From the IMG/VR virus record IMGVR_UViG_3300025120_014979, positions 1 through 23,717 of that record: a DNA stretch of 23,717 bases; one strand, given 5' to 3'. Source of the DNA: a virus. The notes under the pieces are model-generated. The model was not told the DNA's origin. It did no database searches and saw nothing but the letters and a program-made list of their open reading frames with translations. Numbering within the stretch: the stretch's first letter is position 1; each line of letters begins with the position of its first letter. The position numbers and the translations under genes were made by a program. Shown here in pieces: positions 6,806 through 14,369 of the stretch.

Positions 6806-7846
6806 TCAAGATGCTATAAGATTAATATCATTTTCAACCATACTATAAGCTAAATCTCTTAATGTTGAATCTAAGTTCCAATCAAGATCCTCTTGAGCCT
6901 TAGTTATATCCGCTGTTCGTATATCTTGCCATGAATTAATTGCATCCGGTCTGTAAAACTCTGGTGAAACTTTAATTAATACATCTCCTTTATATATATA
7001 CTCTTCGTTTACACCTTCTCCTGACCACTCACCTTTAATACCTATGCACTCAAAGCAAGGATTAATAAAATCTTTAATAGTATACGAAATACCACTCCCT
7101 ATTACATATTCATTAGGATTACGTAAATTTAAAATATCCCAAATTAATCTAACACAATCCCTAGCATCAGTCCAATCGCGTTGAGCGTTTAAATTACCTA
7201 AGGTTATAGGTTCTACTGGCTTCTTATCTTTATATGCTTTATGTATTTTTGCTACTCCATTTGTAATCTTTCGTGTTACAAACTCAATACCTCTTCGCGG
7301 GCTTTCGTGATTAAATAACCAGCATTGTATTGCAAATAAATCAAATGAATCTCTATAAATTTTTATAAATTGTCTCGCAGAACATTTAGAAACGGCATAT
7401 GGATTACGAGGTTCTGAAGGATGTTTTTCATCTTGAGGAGCATACTTTACATTACCAAACTCCTCACTAGATCCTGCATTATATAGTCTACACTTAGGGG
7501 CATGCTTTCTAAGGCTCTCTAATATATGTAAGACTGCTGTAGCATTAACGTCAAAAGTCTGTTGTGGAAATGACCAACTAGCACCAACAAATGATTGAGC
7601 TGCAAAATTAATAAAATAACTAGGCTCGTATTTAGTTATAGATTCATTAATACTATGTACATCAGAAAGGTCTAAATCTATTAATTTAAACCTTTCGTTT
7701 TTAATATGGTGAATATTTTTATAATTTGGTACACTTAATCTTCTTACACCTCCAAGTATATTATAATCGGTATTAGCAAGTAGATGCTCCACCATATAAC
7801 TTCCATCTTGCCCTGTTACTCCTGTTACTATTATATTCTTCTTCAT
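6806..7846 (-). CDS. gmd: GDP-mannose 4,6-dehydratase (Gmd)
   Basis: The product is 346 residues, the normal Gmd length. It has the SDR cofactor motif T8-G-V-T-G-Q-D-G15, the catalytic S-S-E-E-F-G segment at 126-131, Y150-x3-K154, and the signature N179-H-E-S-P-R-R-G186 typical of GDP-mannose dehydratases. The reaction converts GDP-D-mannose to GDP-4-keto-6-deoxy-D-mannose, the precursor of GDP-fucose, GDP-rhamnose and GDP-perosamine. Close homologues (DmhA) act on GDP-manno-heptose in Campylobacter, which matters here because a heptose-like activation set lies downstream. The start overlaps the upstream small gene by four bases (ATGA). No fucose synthase (GMER/Fcl) is visible unless the epimerase at the left edge plays that part. 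Confidence 0.95.
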   Translation of the reverse strand: MKKNIIVTGVTGQDGSYMVEHLLANTDYNILGGVRRLSVPNYKNIHHIKNERFKLIDLDLSDVHSINESITKYEPSYFINFAAQSFVGASWSFPQQTFDVNATAVLHILESLRKHAPKCRLYNAGSSEEFGNVKYAPQDEKHPSEPRNPYAVSKCSARQFIKIYRDSFDLFAIQCWLFNHESPRRGIEFVTRKITNGVAKIHKAYKDKKPVEPITLGNLNAQRDWTDARDCVRLIWDILNLRNPNEYVIGSGISYTIKDFINPCFECIGIKGEWSGEGVNEEYIYKGDVLIKVSPEFYRPDAINSWQDIRTADITKAQEDLDWNLDSTLRDLAYSMVENDINLIAS

Positions 7847-8199
7847 TTTAATCTCTCGTATCCTATTTTAACTTCCTGAAGCTTTGTATCAAAAAACCGT
7901 TCTTGTAATTCTGTCTTAGCTAGCATTCGATAATAATTAGTCTTGTCAACTTCACTTGCTAATAGCTTATCTTCTTTAGCAGCGTCTACTGCATCAAATG
8001 TAACACTATTCGCTTCATACATATGTTTAAATTGATCTGACTTTAAGATTGTCTCAAACAACTCTTCACCAACTTGTTCTTTTAAATGATCAAAGTTTTT
8101 CTGTATATCAGCCCTATCCATATAACCTTTATCAGCTTTTAACTTTAAGATACAAATATAATCGAAAGCGAAAGCTTCATCAACCAGTAAATTTACCAT
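7843..8199 (-). CDS. Small conserved-looking protein of unknown function
   Basis: The product is 118 residues, soluble and mostly helical by composition, opening with M-V-N-L-L-V-D-E-A-F-A-F-D-Y and containing many Lys and Glu residues. I recognise no enzyme motif, signal peptide or membrane segment. It sits between the GT9-like gene and gmd, overlapping gmd by four bases, and a sigma-70-like promoter (TTGATT, 15-base spacer, TATAAT) lies immediately upstream. It is therefore the first gene of a subtranscript that also carries gmd and the methyltransferases. Its position suggests a helper of the sugar pathway, but this is only context. Confidence 0.75.
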   Translation of the reverse strand: MVNLLVDEAFAFDYICILKLKADKGYMDRADIQKNFDHLKEQVGEELFETILKSDQFKHMYEANSVTFDAVDAAKEDKLLASEVDKTNYYRMLAKTELQERFFDTKLQEVKIGYERLK

Positions 8200-8204
8200 A
8201 CTAT

Positions 8205-8231
8205 ATTATACTTTAATTTATTAAAAATCAA
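8205..8231 (-). promoter_or_regulatory. Sigma-70-like promoter inside the sugar operon
   Basis: TTGATT (8226-8231) and a perfect TATAAT (8205-8210) are 15 bases apart on the minus strand, with the ATG at 8199 five bases beyond the -10 box. It would drive the small unknown gene, gmd and the downstream genes, again with almost no leader. Confidence 0.4.
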
Positions 8232-8980
8232 TCTATATGACCAAAATACTGACCGCATAAATTCCACTTATCATCGCAATAGCCTTTGCAATATTCAAAT
8301 GTAGTTTGAACTCCTCTACCATAAAGAGATAGATTAGTAATATTTAAAACTCTAAATATCCAACAAAAAGAAGTATCAACAGTATGTATTTCCTTGGCTT
8401 TAAGAGCTAATCCTATCCAGTCAAAAGGTCTATCAAAATCATATTCCTTTATAGTAACTTCATTATCAAACTTTGGAATATTAGCTTCTCGTCTTTCTTG
8501 ATGAGTTGTACCGTAAAATCTATTAACTAAAACAAAATCCTTTTCATTAAATGGCTTTTCTTTTTGTAAAAACTCTTCTAATTTTTTCTCACGTTCTAAA
8601 TTACGTTCTATAGTAGGGTACTTATACCAGTCTGTATAATCCAATCCAACAAATTCATATTTACAATATAACGGACCTGGCTTATTACTTCTAACTAATT
8701 GATCGGCAATCTGAAAAGGTATATAAAGAAGTTCATCATTATTAATAATCTCACGAGGTTCTTTAGTTTCTAAAAAGTCTTTAAAGGGGTAATCCTCACT
8801 ACTATCTATAAAGTTAATACCTGGGTACTTTATATAATCACCTATATAATTGTAACCACTATATACAGGCCATATTACTTTACTTACTTTTTTTTGCTCT
8901 AACAGCTTAACAGCAACTTTAAATAGATGTAAAATATCTCCTAACCCTGCTGGTTGCTTAATAATACATATTTTTTTCAT
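8228..8980 (-). CDS. GT9-like (heptosyltransferase-type) glycosyltransferase, tentative
   Basis: The product is 250 residues. It begins M-K-K-I-C-I-I-K-Q-P-A-G-L-G-D15-I-L-H, which resembles the N-terminal L-G-D loop of GT9 ADP-heptose:LPS heptosyltransferases and related GT-B enzymes. Near residue 210 it has H-T-V-D-T-S-F-C-W-I-F-R, similar to the nucleotide-sugar-binding turn of that superfamily (D-T/S-x4-H). The protein is shorter than GT9 enzymes (about 320-350 residues), so it may be a reduced or related GT-B protein. It ends just before a small unknown gene and its start overlaps the GT10 gene's stop (TAATG). A heptosyltransferase-like enzyme would fit the heptose-like activation set downstream. 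The family call is moderate. Confidence 0.6.
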   Translation of the reverse strand: MKKICIIKQPAGLGDILHLFKVAVKLLEQKKVSKVIWPVYSGYNYIGDYIKYPGINFIDSSEDYPFKDFLETKEPREIINNDELLYIPFQIADQLVRSNKPGPLYCKYEFVGLDYTDWYKYPTIERNLEREKKLEEFLQKEKPFNEKDFVLVNRFYGTTHQERREANIPKFDNEVTIKEYDFDRPFDWIGLALKAKEIHTVDTSFCWIFRVLNITNLSLYGRGVQTTFEYCKGYCDDKWNLCGQYFGHID

Positions 8981-9798
8981 TATTTAAATAGAAATGAATA
9001 ATTTAAATACATCCAATCTTCAGGAATTCTATATTCCTCAACCTTGTTAAAATTATACTCAATAGCTTCTATCTTTGAATTGTAAATATCATTACCATTC
9101 TCTTTAAGATCTTTAATTATACTATCTAATTCTTTTTGATCGTTAAAATAAATAATACCATCTTTATCAAAATGATCATTTACTGAATCATCACCCCAAA
9201 AAATAGGAATAGTTTTAGTAGCAAAACAGTCTACTATTTTCTCCGTCCAGTATCCTGGCTGCCGGCAATTTTCTATTGTGATAGAATACATATATTTTAA
9301 TAATGATTCTTCTTTAAACTCTACAGGATTATAACCATTACCAAACACTTCAATATCATCATTTAATTTAGATATAACCTTATGTCTAAGTTGATGACCT
9401 TCTGTAGTGTTCTTACCTGACGCGATAGTTGATACTTTATTCTCTTTTTTGGTATCTTTATAATTATTAATCCAACATCTACCATGTGGATAATAGAGAT
9501 AATTCTCACCTTTTGATAAAAGATATTCATCAAAAGTTAAAACAAAATCAAATAATCTATTATTTTGCTCTATCCATTGGTATATATGTGGGTGTATTGC
9601 ATTAGGTTCTAATAACCAAGCAACTTTTCTCTTTACACCAGATGCTTTATGAATATCGTTTAGAGACATATCTGTAATAAAACAAGTATCACTTACTGGT
9701 TTATTACTAAAGTTCCATTTAACATGCTTATTTACACCTTGATGACATGATGAAGGTTCACCACCAAAATTTTTATCTCTTATATTTACTTCTACCAT
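8980..9798 (-). CDS. GT10 fucosyltransferase-like glycosyltransferase
   Basis: The product is 272 residues. The C-terminal half carries the alpha-1,3-fucosyltransferase motif of family GT10: I175-E-N177, then Y183-W-T-E-K187, then P198-I-F-W-G202, which forms the GDP-fucose-binding site. The N-terminal half has L-L-E-P-N (62-66) and a later Y-Y-P-H-G acceptor-side segment. GT10 enzymes use GDP-fucose or related GDP-6-deoxy sugars, which pairs well with Gmd in the same operon. No signal peptide or membrane anchor is seen, as usual for bacterial cytoplasmic forms. It overlaps the double GT-A gene by seven bases. Confidence 0.88.
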   Translation of the reverse strand: MVEVNIRDKNFGGEPSSCHQGVNKHVKWNFSNKPVSDTCFITDMSLNDIHKASGVKRKVAWLLEPNAIHPHIYQWIEQNNRLFDFVLTFDEYLLSKGENYLYYPHGRCWINNYKDTKKENKVSTIASGKNTTEGHQLRHKVISKLNDDIEVFGNGYNPVEFKEESLLKYMYSITIENCRQPGYWTEKIVDCFATKTIPIFWGDDSVNDHFDKDGIIYFNDQKELDSIIKDLKENGNDIYNSKIEAIEYNFNKVEEYRIPEDWMYLNYSFLFK

Positions 9799-11372
9799 GA
9801 TTTTATATATTCTGTTAACTCTTCCTTACTCATTGCTTCAACTTTTTGAACTTCTTTTTCATTCTGAAGGTAGTATTTATGTTTATCTTTGTCTTTTATA
9901 GCTACACCACCTTCTTCATGAGGTAAATGAAATAAAAACCAGTTAGGGTTATTGTTTCCTACTTTCGCAACCGGTACATCGAGTTTATCTGATCTAGAAA
10001 TAATTTCATTATCTTCATACCCCCAACCTATAAAGTTAGGATTAAAACCATTAATTTTTTCAAATGATTCCTTACTACCTATTAAACATCCTCCACATGC
10101 CATTGTATTACCAACGCAATAAGCTTGTCTGTCATAATAACCAGTTACAACATTATCTTCATCTACATTACTCGATAAAAATTTAAATAGTTGTGTACCA
10201 GTCTTATTATTAATCTTATCCTTAAGAGGATGCTCTACGTAAATAGCTGTTCCATTATAACCAACCACTATCATTCCTTTTTTAGCTAAACTAGTACTTT
10301 TAATTAAACTATCTATACTAACTAAACAATCTATATCTAAAAAACATACTATATCATTAGAAGCTTTTTTTAATCCCATATTATAACCTATACACTTATT
10401 ATATGTACTATCATTTTTATAAAATATATATTGGTCTTCTTTTCTTACTAAATTTTTTATTCTTTCTTCTGAATCATCTTCTACAAAGATAAATTCGCAA
10501 GATGGGTATATAGATTTATAATATTTGTATACAATATCTAAATTACTCATTCTATGTTCGGTATCTTTTCGAAAGTGAACAATAAACGATATATCAGGTT
10601 TAGGTTTTTTAACCTTAAGATATTCACCTACATCTTGGAAGGTTGTATCTAATACTGATGTAGGGCCTATACCATGCTTGTTTTCAAAATACTCCCATGA
10701 TGCGTTAATATTATCTTGCCAATCAGCTCTAGGTCTAATAGCTGAACTTTTTTCAGAGCATGCTTGCTCTTCTACGTAATCTAAACTATTAGCCAAGTCA
10801 GGCCACCACCAATACGGTGTTGTAAAACCTTGTTTGGATAGATTATAAGAATGATCCACATGTTCAAAAGCATTAGTATAATTTTCGTCAAATAAGCCTA
10901 CCTTTTCTAAACTATTACGTGTATAAAAGCATACTGCTCCTACACAGTTTTCATTAAGAGAAATCTTAAAATCGTAATAATCAATAATTTTACGTGGTTT
11001 AGGTTCACCACCACTTACCATTCCCTTATTAGCAGGTCCATGATAAGCGAACATAAAATGTTCTATTCCAGTTTTCTTATAAGCGTTAATATATTGCTCA
11101 AATATATTACCTTTAAACTTCATATCATCTTCTACCAGAATAATATAATCACATCCTTTATCTAGTAGATGTTTAAGAGCTTTATTCTTAGCCTTACCTA
11201 CCCCTTCACCGCCTTGAGTACGAATAAATTCAGCCCCTCTACGTTTAAAAGGTCCTTGTTCTTTGCTATCATCTACAACTACTAATTCATCATACCATTC
11301 ATCGCTTATTGACTCAAAACACACATCAAACATTTTTACTCTATCACAAGTAATAATACCTACACCTATCAT
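9792..11372 (-). CDS. Two-domain glycosyltransferase (tandem GT-A domains)
   Basis: This 526-residue protein contains two glycosyltransferase domains. Domain 1 (about 1-250) starts M-I-G-V-G-I-I-T-C-D-R and has V-V-V-D-D-S at 31-36 and the metal-binding L-V-E-D82-D83-M. Domain 2 (about 258-526) starts I-S-F-I-V-H-F-R, has F-V-E-D-D-S (296-301), the DxD motif C-F-L-D346-I-D348, and the acceptor motif G-W-G-Y-E-D-N-E at 449-456, typical of GT2/GT7-C polypeptide GalNAc-transferase-like enzymes. Both domains keep their acidic motifs, so both may be active and add two sugars in sequence. It lies between the P-loop kinase-like gene and the GT10 gene with short overlaps on both sides. Confidence 0.9.
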   Translation of the reverse strand: MIGVGIITCDRVKMFDVCFESISDEWYDELVVVDDSKEQGPFKRRGAEFIRTQGGEGVGKAKNKALKHLLDKGCDYIILVEDDMKFKGNIFEQYINAYKKTGIEHFMFAYHGPANKGMVSGGEPKPRKIIDYYDFKISLNENCVGAVCFYTRNSLEKVGLFDENYTNAFEHVDHSYNLSKQGFTTPYWWWPDLANSLDYVEEQACSEKSSAIRPRADWQDNINASWEYFENKHGIGPTSVLDTTFQDVGEYLKVKKPKPDISFIVHFRKDTEHRMSNLDIVYKYYKSIYPSCEFIFVEDDSEERIKNLVRKEDQYIFYKNDSTYNKCIGYNMGLKKASNDIVCFLDIDCLVSIDSLIKSTSLAKKGMIVVGYNGTAIYVEHPLKDKINNKTGTQLFKFLSSNVDEDNVVTGYYDRQAYCVGNTMACGGCLIGSKESFEKINGFNPNFIGWGYEDNEIISRSDKLDVPVAKVGNNNPNWFLFHLPHEEGGVAIKDKDKHKYYLQNEKEVQKVEAMSKEELTEYIKSW

Positions 11373-12091
11373 AATCCAAATCTCTTATAAAGCTCTTTCT
11401 CTTTATTTTCTTCATCAAGAGCACCTTCTTGTTGCAATAATAATGCTTCTAATTTATCTACATCTCCTAAAATTGATGGCTCATCAGCTATTAATGTACC
11501 GTCATCTCCTACATACTGATGTACAAGATCTATTCTCTCTTGAGCATTATGCGGAAGCTCTATAACTGCTGGTGAATCACCTTTAGGAAAGAAAATATCC
11601 GCTTCAGGATTTTGAGTATATTGTTGAAAGAAGGAATTAAAAATATTATCTATTTCAAGTATAAACTCAACGTTTGTTTCTCTAAATCCATCATCTTTTA
11701 CTTTTTGATTTACATCAAATCTACATAGAAAAATAATATCCAAACATCTCATAGTCTCTTTCATGAGATTTATTTGTTTTGTTACAAATTCACGCGTAAA
11801 CCCGTCTTTCTTTTTTTCGTTACACCATATTGTATAAGCTAAATTATCTAAAGGACATCTATCATAAATTACCTTACTATCTTTATCATAACTGGTCACC
11901 TGATCGACCATAAAGTCTAAGATCTTATTTTGAGTTTCAGGATTAGTTTCTGTAGAGTGTGTTAAATCTTCTTCTTTTAAGATATCTCTATAAGTTTTTT
12001 CTGGTGTTTCATACTGTTTCCATGTATGTAAGAAACTTTTTACCATTGTGGACTTACCACTATTACCTGTACCGGAAAACGCAATTCTCAT
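11369..12091 (-). CDS. P-loop NTPase, nucleoside/nucleotide-kinase-like
   Basis: The product is 240 residues with an N-terminal Walker A motif, F-S-G-T-G-N-S-G-K-S-T. It is followed by Y-D-R-C-P-L-D-N, which matches the D-R (lid/substrate) segment of thymidylate-kinase and NadR-like kinases, and by I-F-L-C-R-F-D as the Walker B-like strand. It resembles AAA_28/dNMP-kinase-like phage proteins. The last 40 residues are charged and probably disordered or coiled. It overlaps the tandem glycosyltransferase by four bases (ATGA) and follows queE after 15 bases. A role in nucleotide metabolism or in repair is possible; the substrate cannot be assigned from sequence. Confidence 0.8.
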   Translation of the reverse strand: MRIAFSGTGNSGKSTMVKSFLHTWKQYETPEKTYRDILKEEDLTHSTETNPETQNKILDFMVDQVTSYDKDSKVIYDRCPLDNLAYTIWCNEKKKDGFTREFVTKQINLMKETMRCLDIIFLCRFDVNQKVKDDGFRETNVEFILEIDNIFNSFFQQYTQNPEADIFFPKGDSPAVIELPHNAQERIDLVHQYVGDDGTLIADEPSILGDVDKLEALLLQQEGALDEENKEKELYKRFGL

Positions 12092-12106
12092 ACTATATAT
12101 ATTAAA

Positions 12107-12865
12107 TTATACCTTTAATGCCATATCCCATATAAGCAAATGAAGCCTAGGAGAAAAATTAACATTCATTGCCTTAGCATATTCAGCTACAGCAGGAGCT
12201 CTTTCTATATGCTCTGCCCTACTACCACTACAAGGCATAAACCATATTCTATTTTTAGGTAAATTAATATCACCATCATCAACATACTTACGCCAGATTT
12301 CATCTATATCTTCAGAAGCGTTAATAACAAACTTAAATCCTGAACCAACATCCTTATGCCATTTTAATACTTCAGGTTTATAAGTCTTCTTCTCAGGATC
12401 TCCATTAGTAGTTAACTTAGGTGAAGTAGTAAAAGTAGCTCTATAATATTCAATCCATTTTTCATCAGGCTTAATAGTAGCATTAGTTTCAAAATCAATT
12501 AAAGGATGAAAATCATACTTATTAATAAACTCTGCCATAAACTTAAGCAGCTGCTTTTGCTGTACCATAGGTTCTCCACCAGTTAACTTAAAAATAGCAC
12601 CAGCTTTCAATTTATCTACTAATTTATGCTCTTCAAAATATTCGAATATTTCATTAAAGGTCATCTTATTCTTGACAGACCATGAAACAAAGGAATCACA
12701 ACCATGAGGAGAATCTTCAGATGCAAAACCTTCACAAGTTAGGTTACACATTGACATTCTAAAAAATACTGAAGGCATACCTACAAATTCACCTTCTCCC
12801 TCAAGAGTATAGAAAGCCTTATCATCAGATACTAACAATGTTTCTTTATTACAATCTACAGACAT
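12107..12865 (-). CDS. queE: 7-carboxy-7-deazaguanine synthase, phage-type QueE
   Basis: The product is 252 residues. It opens with the QueE-type segment F-Y-T-L-E-G-E-G-E-F-V-G-M-P, which binds substrate, then F-F-R-M-S-M-C40-N-L-T-C44, and later H-G-C56-D-S. The glycine-rich SAM motif L-T-G-G-E-P-M-V-Q-Q is intact. QueE is a radical SAM enzyme that turns 6-carboxytetrahydropterin into 7-carboxy-7-deazaguanine, the third step towards preQ0. The cysteine spacing is C-x3-C-x11-C rather than the canonical C-x3-C-x2-C. Partners QueD and FolE2 are encoded nearby. A sigma-70-like promoter sits directly upstream, divergent from phoH. In phages this pathway commonly serves DNA hypermodification, or queuosine in tRNA. 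Confidence 0.92.
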   Translation of the reverse strand: MSVDCNKETLLVSDDKAFYTLEGEGEFVGMPSVFFRMSMCNLTCEGFASEDSPHGCDSFVSWSVKNKMTFNEIFEYFEEHKLVDKLKAGAIFKLTGGEPMVQQKQLLKFMAEFINKYDFHPLIDFETNATIKPDEKWIEYYRATFTTSPKLTTNGDPEKKTYKPEVLKWHKDVGSGFKFVINASEDIDEIWRKYVDDGDINLPKNRIWFMPCSGSRAEHIERAPAVAEYAKAMNVNFSPRLHLLIWDMALKV

Positions 12866-12872
12866 CTATATG

Positions 12873-12900
12873 ATTATATGGGTTTAGAAGCTAAATTCAA
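12873..12900 (-). promoter_or_regulatory. Sigma-70-like promoter of queE
   Basis: On the minus strand TTGAAT (12895-12900) is separated by 16 bases from a perfect TATAAT (12873-12878). The -10 box ends only 7 bases before the queE ATG at 12865, so a normal start site would fall one or two bases before the start codon. No Shine-Dalgarno sequence is visible. It lies in the 50-base divergent region shared with phoH. Confidence 0.5.
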
Positions 12901-12907
12901 CTAAATA
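12900..12907 (+). promoter_or_regulatory. Late-promoter-like octamer upstream of phoH
   Basis: ACTAAATA, a variant of the T4-type late octamer TATAAATA, lies 8 bases before the phoH ATG at 12916. The same variant precedes the gene starting at 15601 on the other strand. In so AT-rich a genome this is suggestive only. Confidence 0.3.
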
Positions 12908-12915
12908 TATATAAC

Positions 12916-13644
12916 ATGAGAAAAAAAGCTACACGTCTTGTACGTGAAACGCAGTTGGAAGAAATTGAAGAAAAAATGAAAGATAACTTTCTACTTGACT
13001 TTAAAATCAAAAAACCTTTTTATCTTAACCACAACCATAAAGAGTTTTATTCGCAAATAAAAAACTCTACAACAAATATGGTATTTGTTGATGGACCAGC
13101 AGGATCCGCTAAGACATATATCGCTGTATATGCAGCATTAGAGGAGCTTAGAGATGAGAAAGTAGATAAAATAATCTACATTAGATCAGTAATTGAATCT
13201 GCAGCAAAAAGTCTTGGCTCTTTACCAGGAGAGGTAGATGATAAATTCCTACCTTATGCAATGCCTTTACTTGAAAAGGTAAGAGAAATTACTAGTGATA
13301 GTACATGTGGTATACTAAAAAATAAAGGAATGATAGAAGCTATACCAGTTAACTTTGTAAGAGGTTTAACTTTTAACAATTGTGTAGTAATAGTAGATGA
13401 AGCTCAAAACTTAACTAAGAGTGAGATTACTACAATTCTAACACGGTTTGGTAGAAAAACAAAGTATATTGTTTGCGGTGATACGCATCAATCAGATATT
13501 AATAAATCAGGCTTTACTGAAGTATATCAAAAGTTTTCTTCCGTTGATTGTGTTGAAAACGGTATAAGTTCCTTTAGATTTGGAAATTCTGAAATCGTTA
13601 GAAGTAAAATATTACGATTTATTTGCAAGATACTTGGTGCTTAA
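12916..13644 (+). CDS. phoH: PhoH-like ATPase
   Basis: The product is 242 residues, the compact phage form of PhoH. Walker A is G60-P-A-G-S-A-K-T67, Walker B is V-V-I-V-D161-E-A-Q-N, and a later sensor-like strand Y-I-V-C-G-D-T-H-Q matches the family. PhoH is a P-loop NTPase related to superfamily 1 helicases and is very common in marine phages; it is linked to phosphate stress in some hosts but its activity is not settled, with RNA helicase-like roles proposed. It is alone on the plus strand here, divergent from queE and abutting queD end-to-end with no room for a terminator between them. Confidence 0.95.
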   Translation: MRKKATRLVRETQLEEIEEKMKDNFLLDFKIKKPFYLNHNHKEFYSQIKNSTTNMVFVDGPAGSAKTYIAVYAALEELRDEKVDKIIYIRSVIESAAKSLGSLPGEVDDKFLPYAMPLLEKVREITSDSTCGILKNKGMIEAIPVNFVRGLTFNNCVVIVDEAQNLTKSEITTILTRFGRKTKYIVCGDTHQSDINKSGFTEVYQKFSSVDCVENGISSFRFGNSEIVRSKILRFICKILGA

Positions 13645-14334
13645 CTATTTATTACCCCATGAAGTGCCTGCAAAAGGATCACTGAAGTTACCTTGAGTCT
13701 TATTTGGACCTACGTGAGCAGCCTTCGGATTTGAAGTTGGTTTAGTATCCTCTTGCTGAGTATCTTCTTGCTGAGTATTTTCTGTTACAGGAATCCTACC
13801 TTTTTCTGACCACTCTTTCCAAGTTTTTTCAAACTCTTCATGAGATACGTAAGTTGTTGTACCTTCTTCGTCTTTAAATACTGTATTCTCTTTAACAGGT
13901 CGACTTACACTTGCATAGTTATTACTATGCTCGAATACAGTTACATTTTCAACCCATACTCTTCCATCAGTAGACTCATCAATGTAAGTATCGGCTGTCT
14001 TATATACCCACTCAGCAAACTTTTCAATACCAACACCACCTTCCATAATTCTAACATCTGCAGCCCCAACTTCACCTAGAGCAATAAATTTATCTCTATG
14101 AATATCATTACCTGAAATTACTAATGTATGATCAAATTGATTATTAAAAATATTTTTAAGTTCTTTTAAACCGCCGAAATCATAAACCCAGTTATTACTA
14201 TCTAACTCTTTACAACCAAAAGTTATTTCCGCATTAAGCTGATATCCATGTACAAACTTACAATGCGAATCAGCATTGGGTTGACGAAAGGCAGTTGATC
14301 CAAGTTCAATTCTTTTTGAAGACGTATAAATCAT
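13645..14334 (-). CDS. queD: QueD-like 6-carboxytetrahydropterin synthase with C-terminal tail
   Basis: The product is 229 residues. Residues 1-145 are a 6-pyruvoyl-tetrahydropterin-synthase fold: S-H24-C25-K-F-V-H29-G-Y, W-V-Y-D-F-G-G-L-K (49-57), F-D68-H69-T and F-E135-H, which supply the catalytic Cys, Asp-His pair and Glu. Two of the three zinc histidines of E. coli QueD are replaced (A-F16-R for A-H-R, and H-G-Y31 for H-G-H), a pattern I associate with a divergent phage/alphaproteobacterial subgroup. QueD makes 6-carboxy-5,6,7,8-tetrahydropterin from dihydroneopterin triphosphate. Residues about 181-229 form a low-complexity tail with a T-Q-Q-E-D repeat, not part of the fold. A sigma-70-like promoter abuts the start. 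Confidence 0.88.
   Translation of the reverse strand: MIYTSSKRIELGSTAFRQPNADSHCKFVHGYQLNAEITFGCKELDSNNWVYDFGGLKELKNIFNNQFDHTLVISGNDIHRDKFIALGEVGAADVRIMEGGVGIEKFAEWVYKTADTYIDESTDGRVWVENVTVFEHSNNYASVSRPVKENTVFKDEEGTTTYVSHEEFEKTWKEWSEKGRIPVTENTQQEDTQQEDTKPTSNPKAAHVGPNKTQGNFSDPFAGTSWGNK
13744..13773. repeat. Two tandem 15-base units in the queD tail
   Basis: AGTATCCTCTTGCTG (13744-13758) is followed directly by AGTATCTTCTTGCTG (13759-13773), differing at one base. On the coding strand they give the doubled pentapeptide T-Q-Q-E-D in the disordered tail of the QueD-like protein. The next bases (AGTATTTT) begin like a third, decayed unit. Confidence 0.9.
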
Positions 14335-14340
14335 AATATT

Positions 14341-14369
14341 ATTATAGCTTATAAACTTGTAATAATCAA
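14341..14369 (-). promoter_or_regulatory. Sigma-70-like promoter of queD
   Basis: TTGATT (14364-14369) and a perfect TATAAT (14341-14346) are separated by exactly 17 bases on the minus strand. The -10 box is 6 bases from the queD ATG at 14334, so transcription should begin at or next to the A of the ATG. No Shine-Dalgarno sequence is seen. Confidence 0.55.

Noticed and set aside
13645-13655. AATAAATA-like octamer on the minus strand at the phoH/queD junction
   Set aside because: It would drive transcription antisense into phoH with no gene behind it.
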